Origin: Luteolibacter rhizosphaerae
GTDB taxonomy: Bacteria > Verrucomicrobiota > Verrucomicrobiia > Verrucomicrobiales > Akkermansiaceae
Reading direction: 5' to 3'
DNA length: 64,000 nucleotides
Assembly (NCBI RefSeq): GCF_025950095.1
Contig: NZ_JAPDDR010000009.1
Location: forward strand, 124,001 to 188,000
Shown: positions 1-9,115 of the stretch, piece by piece
Layout: each line of letters begins with the position of its first letter
Position numbering within the stretch: position 1 is the first letter of the stretch
Program-made: the position numbers and the translations under genes
The notes under the pieces: model-generated
Databases searched by the model: none
Told to the model about the DNA's origin: nothing
The model's input: only the letters and a program-made list of their open reading frames with translations

Positions 1-1959
1 AAGGGCCGCCCCTTCATCGGGAATCCCGGAGGCAAGGCCACCGCCCTGCCTCTGCCCTTGCGCGGCATTACCTTGGAGTTGAAGGGCGAACCCCAGGCAA
101 GCGGTACTTACGAACTCCAACTGACCGCGCTGGATGAATCAGGCAAAGTGTTGTCGGTCGCGAAGGCCACTGCCGAGCGGAGTTGGCTGCAAGGCATGAT
201 CTCCCTGACGAGTTCGACCCAAGCGCCGCCGAAAGTGGATCTCACTACTGCACGCCCGGCGCAGATCCCTCCGATCTCGCAGCAACGGGATGGAGAAGGG
301 CGCTTCGCTCTCTCGAAGCTGGTTCTTGCGGGCGAGAAATTCGAGCTCCGTCCCGAGCAAGCATTCGGACCCGTCCTCTGGACCACTTATACCTTTGATA
401 ACGATGGAACGCTCTGCCTGCTCGCACAGGCAGCGCCCTTCGCCCGTAACGAGAAACTGGAAGGAGAGCTGACCTTGGAAGGCAGGGATCCGCAGAAAGC
501 GAATCTGGACGCCGCTTCGCGCACGCTCCGCTTTCGACTGCTCAAGGTCGACCCCACCAAGGACCACCCTTTCCAAGTCACTTTGGCGGGGGATGTTTAC
601 AAGGGTATCGTGCGCGCTACGCCAAGAGGTCGTCCGGTGAAGGTGGCATCCCTATCCTGCAACGACGCGGTCGGTTTCCCACACCACGATCTCGTGACAA
701 ATGTCGGGGCCCAGGAGCCCGACCTGCTGGCCTTTCTCGGGGATCAGATCTACGAGGAGATCGGCGGCTACGGTCTGCTCTACGACCAGCGCCCGAACGA
801 CCGCGCCATCGTCTGCTATCTCCGCAAGTATGCCCTGCATGGCTGGACGTGGCGTGATTTGCTCCGCGATCGCCCTTCGATCACGCTCCCGGATGATCAC
901 GATGTCTTCCACGGCAATCTCTGGGGTGCGGGAGGAAAGGCCGCGGAGGTCTCTCATGGATATTCGGGACCGGCCCAAGACTCCGGCGGCTACAAGATGT
1001 CCCCCGAGTTCGTAAATTCGGTGCACCGCACCCAGACGGGAAACCTGCCCGATCCGGGTGACCCGGCACCCTGCCGCAGCGGCATCTCGGTTTACTTCAC
1101 GCGTCACGCTTGGGGCCCGTTGGACTTCGTGATTCTGGCCGACCGCCAGTTCAAGTCCGCGCCAGCCCCGCTCTTTCCGCAGGCCCAGATCAAGAACGGT
1201 TGGAGCACGGATGCGGAGTGGAATCCGAAGACCGATTCGGTCGCGGCGGATTCAGACCTTCTCGGGATCCGACAGGAGAACTATCTCGCACGCTGGGCGA
1301 AGTCTCCGGCGAAGGATGCGAAGTTCCGCATCGCACTCTCGCAGACCCCCTTCTGCGCTCCGCAAACCTTACCAAAAACCGTGGAGGACGATAGCGAGGT
1401 GCCGAATCTCAAGATCTATCCTGCCGGAGGCTATGCCCAGAATGATGAACCGAAGCCGGACTTCGACACCAACGCTTGGCCCCAAGCCCCTCGTCTGAAA
1501 GCCCTCAAGCTGCTTGCCGAAGCCCATGCGGTCCATCTCACCGGCGACCAGCATCTGGGAAGCACGGGCCAGTACGGAGTGAGCGGATGGAACGACGGAC
1601 CTTGGTGGGTCTGTTCGCCTGCCATCGCGAACATCTGGCCGCGACGCTGGATGCCACTTGAAGAGGGCAAACACCGTAGGGACGGCGCGCCGAAATACAC
1701 CGGCGAGTTCTCAGATGGCTTTGGCAACGCCATCACCATCCACGCCGTGGCGAATCCGCATGACGATTCCCGGGAGCCTTCACATCTCTACGATCGCGCT
1801 CCGGGCTACACCATCACCACCTGGGAACCTTCCAGCGGTCACGTGAAGATCGAGAACTGGCCTTACTGGGCATCTCCTGCGAAGGCGGCACCTGACAACA
1901 AGCCTTATGACGGTTGGCCCATCGTGATCGATCCGGCCAGCGGCAAGCGCTTGGAATGA
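1..1959 (+). CDS. PhoD-like metallophosphatase, 5' end outside window
   Basis: The frame is open from the first base, so the true start lies upstream and only the last 652 residues are visible. Three short motifs point to the PhoD/alkaline-phosphatase-D-like metallophosphatase family: GDQIYEE near visible residue 247, DDHDVFHGNLWG near 298, and LTGDQHLG near 514. In this family such Asp/His residues hold a two-metal centre that hydrolyses phosphate mono- or diesters, usually outside the cytoplasm. The first ~200 visible residues look like beta-sandwich sequence preceding the catalytic part. Any signal peptide would be in the missing part. The substrate cannot be told from sequence. Confidence 0.8.
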   Translation, partial: KGRPFIGNPGGKATALPLPLRGITLELKGEPQASGTYELQLTALDESGKVLSVAKATAERSWLQGMISLTSSTQAPPKVDLTTARPAQIPPISQQRDGEGRFALSKLVLAGEKFELRPEQAFGPVLWTTYTFDNDGTLCLLAQAAPFARNEKLEGELTLEGRDPQKANLDAASRTLRFRLLKVDPTKDHPFQVTLAGDVYKGIVRATPRGRPVKVASLSCNDAVGFPHHDLVTNVGAQEPDLLAFLGDQIYEEIGGYGLLYDQRPNDRAIVCYLRKYALHGWTWRDLLRDRPSITLPDDHDVFHGNLWGAGGKAAEVSHGYSGPAQDSGGYKMSPEFVNSVHRTQTGNLPDPGDPAPCRSGISVYFTRHAWGPLDFVILADRQFKSAPAPLFPQAQIKNGWSTDAEWNPKTDSVAADSDLLGIRQENYLARWAKSPAKDAKFRIALSQTPFCAPQTLPKTVEDDSEVPNLKIYPAGGYAQNDEPKPDFDTNAWPQAPRLKALKLLAEAHAVHLTGDQHLGSTGQYGVSGWNDGPWWVCSPAIANIWPRRWMPLEEGKHRRDGAPKYTGEFSDGFGNAITIHAVANPHDDSREPSHLYDRAPGYTITTWEPSSGHVKIENWPYWASPAKAAPDNKPYDGWPIVIDPASGKRLE

Positions 1960-1988
1960 AACACGTTTCTTAAGGCCATGAGGGGCTT

Positions 1989-2015
1989 TTGACGAATCCG
2001 CCACGATGGTATGAT
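1989..2015 (+). promoter_or_regulatory. Candidate promoter of the transaldolase gene
   Basis: TTGACG (1989-1994) and TATGAT (2010-2015) resemble -35 and -10 boxes, although the 15-base spacer is shorter than usual. Transcription would start about 55 bases before the ATG. The TTG at 1989 opens the same frame as the gene but is better read as part of a -35 box. Confidence 0.35.
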
Positions 2016-2078
2016 TCCCCGCTGCGGACACTTTTTACCCTCGCCATTTCCCTCATTCGGCCCTACCCCGCCCCCGCC

Positions 2079-3038
2079 ATGAGCGCCACGCAACTCGACC
2101 AACTCAAGCAGTTCACCACCGTCGTCGCCGACACCGGCGATTTCGAGTCGATGAAGGCCTACCAGCCTCAGGACGCGACCACGAACCCGTCGCTCATCCT
2201 CCAAGCTTCCGAAAAACCGGCCTACAAACACCTCGTCGACAAGGCCGTGGCCGAATTCAAGGGCGGCTCGCTTTCCGGCCAAGAGCAGATCGATGCCGTG
2301 CTCGACCGCATCCTCATCCTTTTCGGCCTTGAGATCCTCAAGATCGTTCCGGGCCGTGTCTCGACCGAAGTCGACGCCCGCCTCTCCTTTGATACCGAAG
2401 CCACCGTCGCGAAGGCTCATCAGCTTATCGCCGCTTACGAGAAGGAAGGCATCTCGAAGGACCGCGTGCTAATCAAGATCGCCTCCACCTGGGAAGGCAT
2501 CAAGGCCGCCGAGATCCTCGAGAAAGAAGGCATCCATTGCAATCTCACCCTGCTCTTCTCCTTCGCCCAAGCTGTCGCTTGTGCCGAGGCCGGCGTGCAG
2601 CTGATCTCGCCCTTCGTGGGCCGTATCCTCGACTGGTACAAGGCCTCCACCGGCAAGACCTACGAGGGTGACGAAGATCCGGGCGTGATCTCGGTGAAGC
2701 AGATCTACACCTACTACAAGAAGTTCGGTTACAAGACCGAGGTGATGGGTGCATCCTTCCGCAACAAGGGCGAAATCCTCGCGCTTGCCGGCTGCGACCT
2801 GCTCACCATCAGCCCGGGCCTGCTCGGCGAACTCCAGGCTTCCACGGAAGCGGTCGAGCGCCGTCTTTCCCCGGAAGCTTCCGCTGCCGCCGATCTCACC
2901 AAGGTCAGCTTCGACGAGAAGTCCTTCCGCTTCGCGCTGAACGAGGACGCCATGGCCACCGAGAAGACCGCTCAAGGCATCCGCGCCTTCGCGGCAGATA
3001 TCGTGAAGCTCGAGAAGCTCGTGGCCGGTCTGCTCTGA
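2079..3038 (+). CDS. tal: Transaldolase
   Basis: A 319-residue protein of the usual TalB length. It moves a dihydroxyacetone unit between sedoheptulose-7-phosphate and glyceraldehyde-3-phosphate in the non-oxidative pentose phosphate pathway, in the cytoplasm. Family signatures are DATTNPSL near residue 30 and the Schiff-base lysine K133 in LIKIAST, matching K132 of E. coli TalB. The frame is open 30 codons further upstream, but the protein starting [13 protein letters not shown] is the normal family N-terminus, so the ATG at 2079 is chosen. The gene stands alone and is followed by a strong terminator. Confidence 0.96.
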   Translation: MSATQLDQLKQFTTVVADTGDFESMKAYQPQDATTNPSLILQASEKPAYKHLVDKAVAEFKGGSLSGQEQIDAVLDRILILFGLEILKIVPGRVSTEVDARLSFDTEATVAKAHQLIAAYEKEGISKDRVLIKIASTWEGIKAAEILEKEGIHCNLTLLFSFAQAVACAEAGVQLISPFVGRILDWYKASTGKTYEGDEDPGVISVKQIYTYYKKFGYKTEVMGASFRNKGEILALAGCDLLTISPGLLGELQASTEAVERRLSPEASAAADLTKVSFDEKSFRFALNEDAMATEKTAQGIRAFAADIVKLEKLVAGLL

Positions 3039-3063
3039 AGCCTTCGGTGCACTCAATTCGACA

Positions 3064-3096
3064 AGCCCGCGTGTCGAAAGACATGCGGGCTTTTTC
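3064..3096. terminator. Intrinsic terminator between convergent genes
   Basis: A 12-base-pair stem (3064-3075 with 3080-3091, one G-T pair) closes a GAAA tetraloop and is followed by TTTTT on the plus strand. It ends the transaldolase transcript and lies just after the stop of the convergent minus-strand gene at 3117. Confidence 0.9.
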
Positions 3097-3116
3097 GTCA
3101 CGGCATGATCGAGCTG

Positions 3117-3830
3117 TTAGAGCGCCAGATGGCTGAGCACTTCATCGACATCCCCACTAACGCGGAAGTTACAGGCGGATCGCCAGAACTTGCCCAAGCC
3201 TTCCGCTTCATCCCCGATGATCAGGGCCCGGCGCGCTGCCAGATCCGGAAGATCCCCGGGTTTCCTGGAGCCTGCTTCCTCATCGAGTCCGATCAACTGG
3301 AATCCGGTAGCAAGCAAGCAACGCAGGATCAGGCCTCCATCCGCTATTCGCACGGCGAGTTTGAAGACCGATTCTCCAGCCGCCCGGATCACCTCCGGCT
3401 CGAATGGCGACTTGCCCTCGACTCCGAACAAGACTCCGGCGGCATCGAACGCGTCTGCACCGCGCAGGATTCCTCCGCTCGCTTCCGGATCACCCGGACG
3501 CGTGCACACCACCAGCAGAGCTTCGGCAGGCAGACTCTTCAGGAAGGCTGCGACCTCCCCGGTTTCCCCCGGAATCTTCCCCAAGCCAAGGACTCCGCCG
3601 TGAATTCCAGCATCGGAGAGTTCATCGATCTCCCCACGGCGTTTGCGGAGCAATTCCATGCCCGACCAGACCGGAGCCTCCCACGGATGGTCCTCCGCTA
3701 CCAGCACCCCGGGCACCTCCCACCATCCGGCCAGAGCCGCCTCCACGCTGGCTTGGCCCTCCAGCAGCACCCACGGGTCGCTGCGTTCTCCGGCTTGGGT
3801 GATCAGGACTGAGAGCCATTCGGGTTCCAC
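3117..3830 (-). CDS. SpoU/TrmH-like RNA methyltransferase, degenerate motifs
   Basis: 237 residues. The order of elements follows SPOUT-class 2'-O-ribose methyltransferases: an N-terminal VLLEGQASVEAAL segment, a motif-1-like DPEASGGILRGADAF, a motif-2-like IIGDEAEGLG, and a C-terminal RVSGDVDEVLSHLAL. In active SpoU enzymes motif 1 carries Asn and the last motif reads like SLNVS. Here the Asn is replaced and the last motif is altered, and the protein stops directly after it. It may be a diverged or inactive methyltransferase. A long open frame on the opposite strand is taken as a shadow. Confidence 0.6.
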   Translation of the reverse strand: MEPEWLSVLITQAGERSDPWVLLEGQASVEAALAGWWEVPGVLVAEDHPWEAPVWSGMELLRKRRGEIDELSDAGIHGGVLGLGKIPGETGEVAAFLKSLPAEALLVVCTRPGDPEASGGILRGADAFDAAGVLFGVEGKSPFEPEVIRAAGESVFKLAVRIADGGLILRCLLATGFQLIGLDEEAGSRKPGDLPDLAARRALIIGDEAEGLGKFWRSACNFRVSGDVDEVLSHLAL

Positions 3831-3878
3831 GTCCTGTGGTTACCAGCGTCAGGCTCCGGGGCAAACGGGAATTCCGGA

Positions 3879-3907
3879 TTCACGATTCTGCGCACGCGGT
3901 GTAGGAA
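3879..3907 (+). promoter_or_regulatory. Candidate promoter, leaderless layout
   Basis: TTCACG (3879-3884), 17-base spacer, TAGGAA (3902-3907), then nine bases to the GTG start of the metallopeptidase. The predicted transcription start falls at or next to the start codon. Confidence 0.4.
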
Positions 3908-3916
3908 TAGCTCCTC

Positions 3917-4825
3917 GTGCGCTTATTCCCGTGTCTGCTGCTGATCGCTCATGCGGTGGCCGATCCCCTGCCCCCGCGGGTGGAACCCCAAGCTGCGGTG
4001 ACTGAGGCCCAGCCCGAAGAGGCCGGGCGCAAGGTCTGGCACACCCGCTTTTTCCGAATCGATTCCGATCTTGAGATCAGGCCGAACGACCTGGCTTCAC
4101 TCGCTCAAGTGGCGGATACCACGGCCACCGTGCTGAAAGCTCACCCGCTGCCTTTCTTCGCCCCACCCCGCGGCCAACGCTCCCGCATCTCGATCCATGC
4201 CGATGCTGCCGACTACGTCCGGGCCGGAGGATTCCATGGCACCGCGGGCTTCTACGTGGCATCTCAAGCGGAGGTTTTACTGCGGGGCGATTTCTTTACG
4301 GAGGGGCCCGAGAAGAGACTCCTGCCGCCTCATTACGACGAGGACATCCTGGTCCATGAGCTCGTGCATCTCTGCATGCATCGTGTGAATCCGCGGCTGC
4401 CCCAATGGCTGATCGAGGGGATCGCCGAATACTTCGCATGTGTCCATCAAGGCGGCGGGCGGTTCTCTTTCGCGGACATCGACCATGCAGTCCGAGATCA
4501 CCTTCGCAGCCGTCTGAGTCCCGACGACCCCAGCATCCCCTTGGTGCCCGTGGCAGATATCGCAGCGATCCGTGGCCGCGGATGGCTGCGATATGTTGAG
4601 GGCATGGCTCCGGAGGACCGCTACCAAGCCTACGCCACCGCCCTGCTGCTTGCTCACTACCAGATTCACGGCGGTCAACTCCGCATGGCGGCTCTTCGCA
4701 AGCATCTGGAAAATGACGGAGCTCCCGCCCTGCTCGTTCCGGAAGACTCTTTTAAAATCCAAGAGGCCCTCACCCGCTTCTGGAAAAGCAAGCGACTAAC
4801 CTTGGAGTTCGCGAAGAGCTCATGA
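3917..4825 (+). CDS. Secreted HEXXH metallopeptidase-like protein
   Basis: 302 residues with a short hydrophobic signal peptide (MRLFPCLLLIAHAVA). The centre contains HELVHLCMH, the zinc-binding HExxH motif of gluzincin-type peptidases, followed about 20 residues later by EGIAEYFA, where the glutamate is the likely third zinc ligand. Basic-protease-like families (M1/M61-type and DUF1570-like proteins) share this spacing. It probably acts in the periplasm or outside the cell; the substrate is unknown. GTG is the only start that gives a clean signal peptide. Confidence 0.7.
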   Translation: MRLFPCLLLIAHAVADPLPPRVEPQAAVTEAQPEEAGRKVWHTRFFRIDSDLEIRPNDLASLAQVADTTATVLKAHPLPFFAPPRGQRSRISIHADAADYVRAGGFHGTAGFYVASQAEVLLRGDFFTEGPEKRLLPPHYDEDILVHELVHLCMHRVNPRLPQWLIEGIAEYFACVHQGGGRFSFADIDHAVRDHLRSRLSPDDPSIPLVPVADIAAIRGRGWLRYVEGMAPEDRYQAYATALLLAHYQIHGGQLRMAALRKHLENDGAPALLVPEDSFKIQEALTRFWKSKRLTLEFAKSS

Positions 4826-4929
4826 GCCTCCGCTTGGCGTAAAACTGCGCAAAACTTCCGATTTTGGGAACAAATGGCGATTTTTCACCCCACTTAATCC
4901 TTTCCAAAGCCTGATTATCTGACAACTTC

Positions 4930-5105
4930 TTCCATATGCAGCAGCGCTTCGGTGCCGCTGCCAACCTGAAGTAAGATCTACAGGATTTACGATTGGTTCT
5001 CGATCCGGGGGGATTTCGGCCAATCAACCTGCCAAGGTTTTCTCAGGTCAAAGAAAAGGCGCGAATTGTGATTCCGGGGGGACTTGCGATTCGCGCCTTT
5101 CTATT
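4930..5105 (+). ncRNA. Candidate structured RNA or attenuator ahead of nadE
   Basis: The 339 bases between the peptidase stop and nadE hold no convincing gene but show three consecutive hairpins. The first is 4938-4961, with a cUUCGg loop and one mismatch. The second is 4991-4996 with 5020-5025, enclosing GATCC/GGATT around GGGG. The third is a perfect 12-base-pair stem, 5055-5066 with 5089-5100, followed by a T-rich run. The decamer TCCGGGGGGA occurs in the loops of the second and third hairpins (5004-5013 and 5073-5082). I do not recognise a known riboswitch or RNA family. It could be a small RNA or a leader controlling NAD synthetase. Confidence 0.4.
5055..5104 (+). terminator. Terminator-like hairpin upstream of nadE
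   Basis: Perfect 12-base inverted repeat AAAGGCGCGAAT / ATTCGCGCCTTT with a 22-base loop, followed by CTATTT. It lies 65 bases before the nadE ATG, where no gene ends nearby, so it is either an attenuator or the end of a small RNA. Confidence 0.6.
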
Positions 5106-5164
5106 TCTCCCCGCGAAGCGCTGGGGCAAGAATCGAGTTCGGGCTTTCCGAAAGGTCCGGCGGC

Positions 5165-6817
5165 ATGATTGCTTCGCCGCGGATGAAGGTTGGCATTGCG
5201 CAGGTGAATGGAGTGATCGGGGATTTCCCCGGCAATGTGAAGCGGCTGCTCCACGCTTATCGCGAATGCTTGGAGCAAGGCGCCGACATCGTCGTGACGC
5301 CGGAGCTATCCTTGGTCGGCTACCCGCCGCGCGATCTGGTCTTCAAATCCCAATTCGTCCCGAAGTGTCTGCAAGCACTCGACTATCTGGCAGGCGAGGT
5401 GAAGGAGATCCCGCTCCTCGTCGGGTATGTGGACCACAATGACAGTGGCAAACCGGGCAAGCCCTTCCGCAATGCCGCCGCCTTCCTCCACAAAGGCGAG
5501 ATCCGTGCAAAGATCTGGAAGACCCTGCTACCGACCTACGATGTCTTCGACGAGCGCCGCTACTTCGAACCCGGCGAATCCTGCGAGCCCATCCTCTGGA
5601 ATGGGCTGTGCCTCGGCGTGACGATCTGCGAGGATATCTGGACCGAGGAGTTCCTGCATCGCCCGCTCTACGATCGTGATCCCGTTCGCGAGCTGTGCGG
5701 AAAGGGAGTGGATTTCCTGCTCAACCTCTCCGCCTCCCCCTTCCATCTCGGCAAGCCCGAGCTACGCCGCGAGATGATGGCGGAGGTCGCCAAGGAAGCG
5801 GGCGTCCCGGTGATCTATGCCAACGCGGTGGGCGCGAATGACCAGCTTGTCTTCGATGGCCATTCCCTCGTCGCTTCCGCGGATGGCCGGATCGCCGTGC
5901 AGATGCCGGGCTTCAGCGAAAGCTGCGTGACGGTGGATCTTGATTCCCTGCCCGCCGGTGAAGCGGACTTGCCACAACCCGTCGCTGCCGGACAACTGTA
6001 TGATGCCCTTGTGCTGGGCCTCCGGGACTATGTGACCAAGTGCGGATTCCGCAGCGTCTGTCTGGGGCTGAGCGGCGGCATTGATTCGGCCCTGACCGCC
6101 GTTCTGGCCGCCGATGCCTTGGGCGCGGAGAATGTGCATGGGCTCACCATGCCGAGCCCCTTCTCATCCGGCGGCAGCGTGGACGATTCGGTCGCCTTGG
6201 CCGAAACGCTCGGGATCCGATGCGATATCGTGCCGATCAAGGACACCTTCACCTCGGTCAAGGAGGCCATGGCACCTCTCTTCGCTGGAACCAAGGAAGA
6301 CGTGACGGAAGAGAACATGCAGGCGCGCATTCGCGGCCTTTATCTCATGTCACTCTCGAACAAATTCGGCCACCTGCTGCTCACCACCGGCAACAAAAGC
6401 GAGCTCGCCGTGGGCTATTGCACGATCTACGGGGACATGTGCGGCGGCCTCGCCGTAATCTCGGATCTCCCGAAGATGCGCGTCTACGAGCTCTCCCGCT
6501 GGATCAACCGCGAGCGCGAGATCATCCCTTGGAACACGATCGACAAGCCGCCGAGCGCGGAACTGCGCCCTGACCAAAAGGATCAGGACACGCTGCCACC
6601 CTATGAGGTGCTTGATGGCATTCTGGAACTCTATGTCGAACGCCACCTCTCCGCGGAAGAGATCGTGGAGCACGGCTACGAAGAAAGCATCGTGCGCTGG
6701 ATCCAGCGGAGAGTCGACCTGAACGAGTGGAAGCGCCAACAAGCCGCCCCCGGCCTACGGGTAACCTCGAAAGCGTTCGGAATGGGCCGGCGGATGCCGA
6801 TCGTCCAGCGCTTCTGA
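5165..6817 (+). CDS. nadE: Glutamine-dependent NAD+ synthetase
   Basis: About 550 residues, the usual length of the two-domain enzyme. It amidates nicotinic acid adenine dinucleotide to NAD using ATP and glutamine. The N-terminal nitrilase-like glutaminase domain shows its catalytic triad as E47 (TPELSL), K119 (KTLLPTYDVFDE) and C155 (TICEDIW). The C-terminal synthetase domain has the ATP-pyrophosphatase loop LSGGIDSA near residue 303. The frame is open upstream to 5084, but that part overlaps the terminator-like stem; ATG 5165 follows an AAAGG run, and ATG 5183 is also possible. The gene appears monocistronic with an unusual structured leader. Confidence 0.95.
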   Translation: MIASPRMKVGIAQVNGVIGDFPGNVKRLLHAYRECLEQGADIVVTPELSLVGYPPRDLVFKSQFVPKCLQALDYLAGEVKEIPLLVGYVDHNDSGKPGKPFRNAAAFLHKGEIRAKIWKTLLPTYDVFDERRYFEPGESCEPILWNGLCLGVTICEDIWTEEFLHRPLYDRDPVRELCGKGVDFLLNLSASPFHLGKPELRREMMAEVAKEAGVPVIYANAVGANDQLVFDGHSLVASADGRIAVQMPGFSESCVTVDLDSLPAGEADLPQPVAAGQLYDALVLGLRDYVTKCGFRSVCLGLSGGIDSALTAVLAADALGAENVHGLTMPSPFSSGGSVDDSVALAETLGIRCDIVPIKDTFTSVKEAMAPLFAGTKEDVTEENMQARIRGLYLMSLSNKFGHLLLTTGNKSELAVGYCTIYGDMCGGLAVISDLPKMRVYELSRWINREREIIPWNTIDKPPSAELRPDQKDQDTLPPYEVLDGILELYVERHLSAEEIVEHGYEESIVRWIQRRVDLNEWKRQQAAPGLRVTSKAFGMGRRMPIVQRF

Positions 6818-7027
6818 GAGGGATCGATCCGCTCACGGAAAGTTTTTGAAGCGGTCTCGCACCACAAATCATTGCTGCTGCGAGAAACGCTGCGACAACC
6901 GCCCTGCGATCGCGGACCGAAGCTCGAACGAGCGGCCGGATTTCCAAAAAACTCCCGGCGACTGTTAGGGGATTTTCCGTAATGTCCCCTTCCCCATATG
7001 GCCCCCTGCTGATACACGCGTCCCGGC

Positions 7028-9088
7028 ATGACTTTGGAGGAAGCACGGCGCACGCTCGGACTGTCTGCAGACGAAGATATCTCCCCCCGTTTGGCCGAGC
7101 TTGAAGCCGCGCGCAATCGGATCGCGGAGCTCGTACGCACGGCACCGAACGATACCATCGCCCTGCGCTATCAAGACGGCTTGATCGAGTTCGAACGCGC
7201 GCTCGCCGTGCTCGAAGAGCAAGCGGAGAGGGATCGGGAGGCGAAGAAGCGCCAGGAATGGATGTCCGCCGCCACCGGCGTGCAGGTGGAGGAGCCCAAG
7301 CGGGCCGGGGAGATTCCGGACTTACCTTTGCCGGAGCCTCCGACGACAGCCCCCGCTCCCGAAGTCACGGCACGGCCAGCAGCGAAGACCCAGCCCCTGC
7401 CCGAAGCACCGGTCCGCGAACTGCCGTCGGAAGACCCGGAGCCTGTCCTCACCCGTCGCCGCAGCGGAGTCGGGCGTGCAGTTTTCGCACTGCTGGTGCT
7501 CGGCGGAGGTTCCGCATGGTATCTCTACCAGCAGAACGAGGAGCGCCACCACCTCCACATCATGGAGCGCGTCGCCTTTCTGGAAGGCCTCGGAGCCAAG
7601 ATGATCGACTCCCGCCAGTGGCCGGAGGCGGATGCCGTTTACAAGGAGATCGAGGAACTCGCTCCCGGCTCCAAGCCCGCCGTGCTCGGTCGCCGCAGCA
7701 TCGAGGCCGGCATGGAGGAAGAGCAGCGCCAGTTCGTAGGCTACTGGTCCGGCGAAGCCATCGCCGCCTTTGAGCTGGGTCGGTTGGAAGACGCCGCGAA
7801 TGCCGCCCGCAAGGTGCTGGAGAAGTATCCGAACCAAAAGGAAGTCGCGGATCTTTTGGAAAAGGTCGAACTGGCGCGCAGCACGCAGGCGCGGGAGACG
7901 CTGGTGAATGCCGCCAGCACCGCGATCCAGAAGCGGCGCTGGGACGAAGCGGAATCCCGGGCCAAGGAACTCTCCGAAGCTTTCCCGGGCGATGTCCAGG
8001 CCAAGCAACTGCTCGGGGAAATCGCAGCCGGACGCGAGAAGGACGCGAAGGACCGCCTGCGGGCCAAGGAACTCTTCGCCGCTGCCAAGGTGCGCGACCA
8101 AGGACGCTTTGATCGGGATGCCTTGGAGTGGCTCCGCGAGGCCGTGGCCCTAGCGCCCGGCGATCCCGAGATCGACGCGCTTTACCAGAAGATGGCGTCT
8201 TATACCCGCACCCTGCAGGTACCGGGAGATTACTCTTCGCTCAGCGAAGCACTCGCCTCCGCGCGCGATCGCGACCGTATCGTGGTGGCCGAGGGCGTCT
8301 GGGCCGGGCCCATCGTGGTGGACAAGGCGGTTACCTTGGAAGGCGCGGGGCGTGAGAAGACGATCCTCGAAGTTGAGGCGGCCACCAGCACCACGGCGAC
8401 CTTCGGCCGGCAATCCAGCGGTTCGCGGATCAGCGGGATCACCTTCCGCCATCGCGGCTTCGATTCCGGCGAGGATCGCTTCTCCGCGCTGATGGTCCGC
8501 GGGGCGGAGGTCACGATGAATGACTGCCGGATCGCGGATTCCTCCGGGCACGGCTTGGCGGTCGTGGAGGCCGGACAGGTGGCAGCCACCCGCTGCGTCT
8601 TCGAGAACAACGGCTGGGACGGCGTGGCCGTCCGCGGGGCCGGGAGCCGGATCGAGTTCACCCAATGCGAGTCGGTCGGGAACTTCGGCCACGGCTTCGA
8701 TCTCTGGGAAGGCGGTGCGGGAGCCATCCACGAATGCGTGGCGCGCGACAACAGCGCGAATGGCATTCTGGTGGAAACCACCGCGGAGAACGTGGTGGTG
8801 GCCAACAGCGACCTCCGCGCGAACCGTGAATACGGGATCGTGGTGTCCTCAGCCGGTTCGGGCCGGATTCATGGCAACCAGTGCCGCGAGAACCTTCTCG
8901 GTGGCATCGCAGTCCGCTTCGCCGCCACGCGGGTGACTATAGAGAACAACAGCTTGCAGAAGAACCATGGTCCCGGACTCGCCCTTGAGCGGGGCCTGAG
9001 CGAGCCCGCTTACGCCACCAACCGGGCGGACGGCAACGCCGGCGGGAAAAACACGGTCACGAACGCCGACTTCTCGAGCGGCGAGTAA
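7028..9088 (+). CDS. Membrane protein with TPR-like and parallel beta-helix parts
   Basis: 686 residues. It starts with a charged helical segment (MTLEEARRTLGLS) of the kind found at the front of Verrucomicrobiota multidomain proteins. A Pro-rich linker follows, then one membrane helix near residues 150-170 (AVFALLVLGGGSAWYLY) and TPR-like helices to about residue 385. The C-terminal 280 residues are rich in short beta turns (NNGWDGVAVRGAGS, NSANGILVETTAEN), typical of PbH1 right-handed beta-helix repeats. The beta-helix follows the single helix and should lie outside the cytoplasm. Such repeats often bind or cut polysaccharide, but no catalytic residues are evident. Confidence 0.7.
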   Translation: MTLEEARRTLGLSADEDISPRLAELEAARNRIAELVRTAPNDTIALRYQDGLIEFERALAVLEEQAERDREAKKRQEWMSAATGVQVEEPKRAGEIPDLPLPEPPTTAPAPEVTARPAAKTQPLPEAPVRELPSEDPEPVLTRRRSGVGRAVFALLVLGGGSAWYLYQQNEERHHLHIMERVAFLEGLGAKMIDSRQWPEADAVYKEIEELAPGSKPAVLGRRSIEAGMEEEQRQFVGYWSGEAIAAFELGRLEDAANAARKVLEKYPNQKEVADLLEKVELARSTQARETLVNAASTAIQKRRWDEAESRAKELSEAFPGDVQAKQLLGEIAAGREKDAKDRLRAKELFAAAKVRDQGRFDRDALEWLREAVALAPGDPEIDALYQKMASYTRTLQVPGDYSSLSEALASARDRDRIVVAEGVWAGPIVVDKAVTLEGAGREKTILEVEAATSTTATFGRQSSGSRISGITFRHRGFDSGEDRFSALMVRGAEVTMNDCRIADSSGHGLAVVEAGQVAATRCVFENNGWDGVAVRGAGSRIEFTQCESVGNFGHGFDLWEGGAGAIHECVARDNSANGILVETTAENVVVANSDLRANREYGIVVSSAGSGRIHGNQCRENLLGGIAVRFAATRVTIENNSLQKNHGPGLALERGLSEPAYATNRADGNAGGKNTVTNADFSSGE

Positions 9089-9115
9089 TCGCCGGGAAAC
9101 CCGGGCGGGAGCCGC

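Noticed and set aside
4826..5164. SRP RNA, tmRNA, RNase P or a known NAD riboswitch before nadE
   Set aside because: None of the conserved sequence blocks of these RNAs could be found; only generic hairpins are seen.
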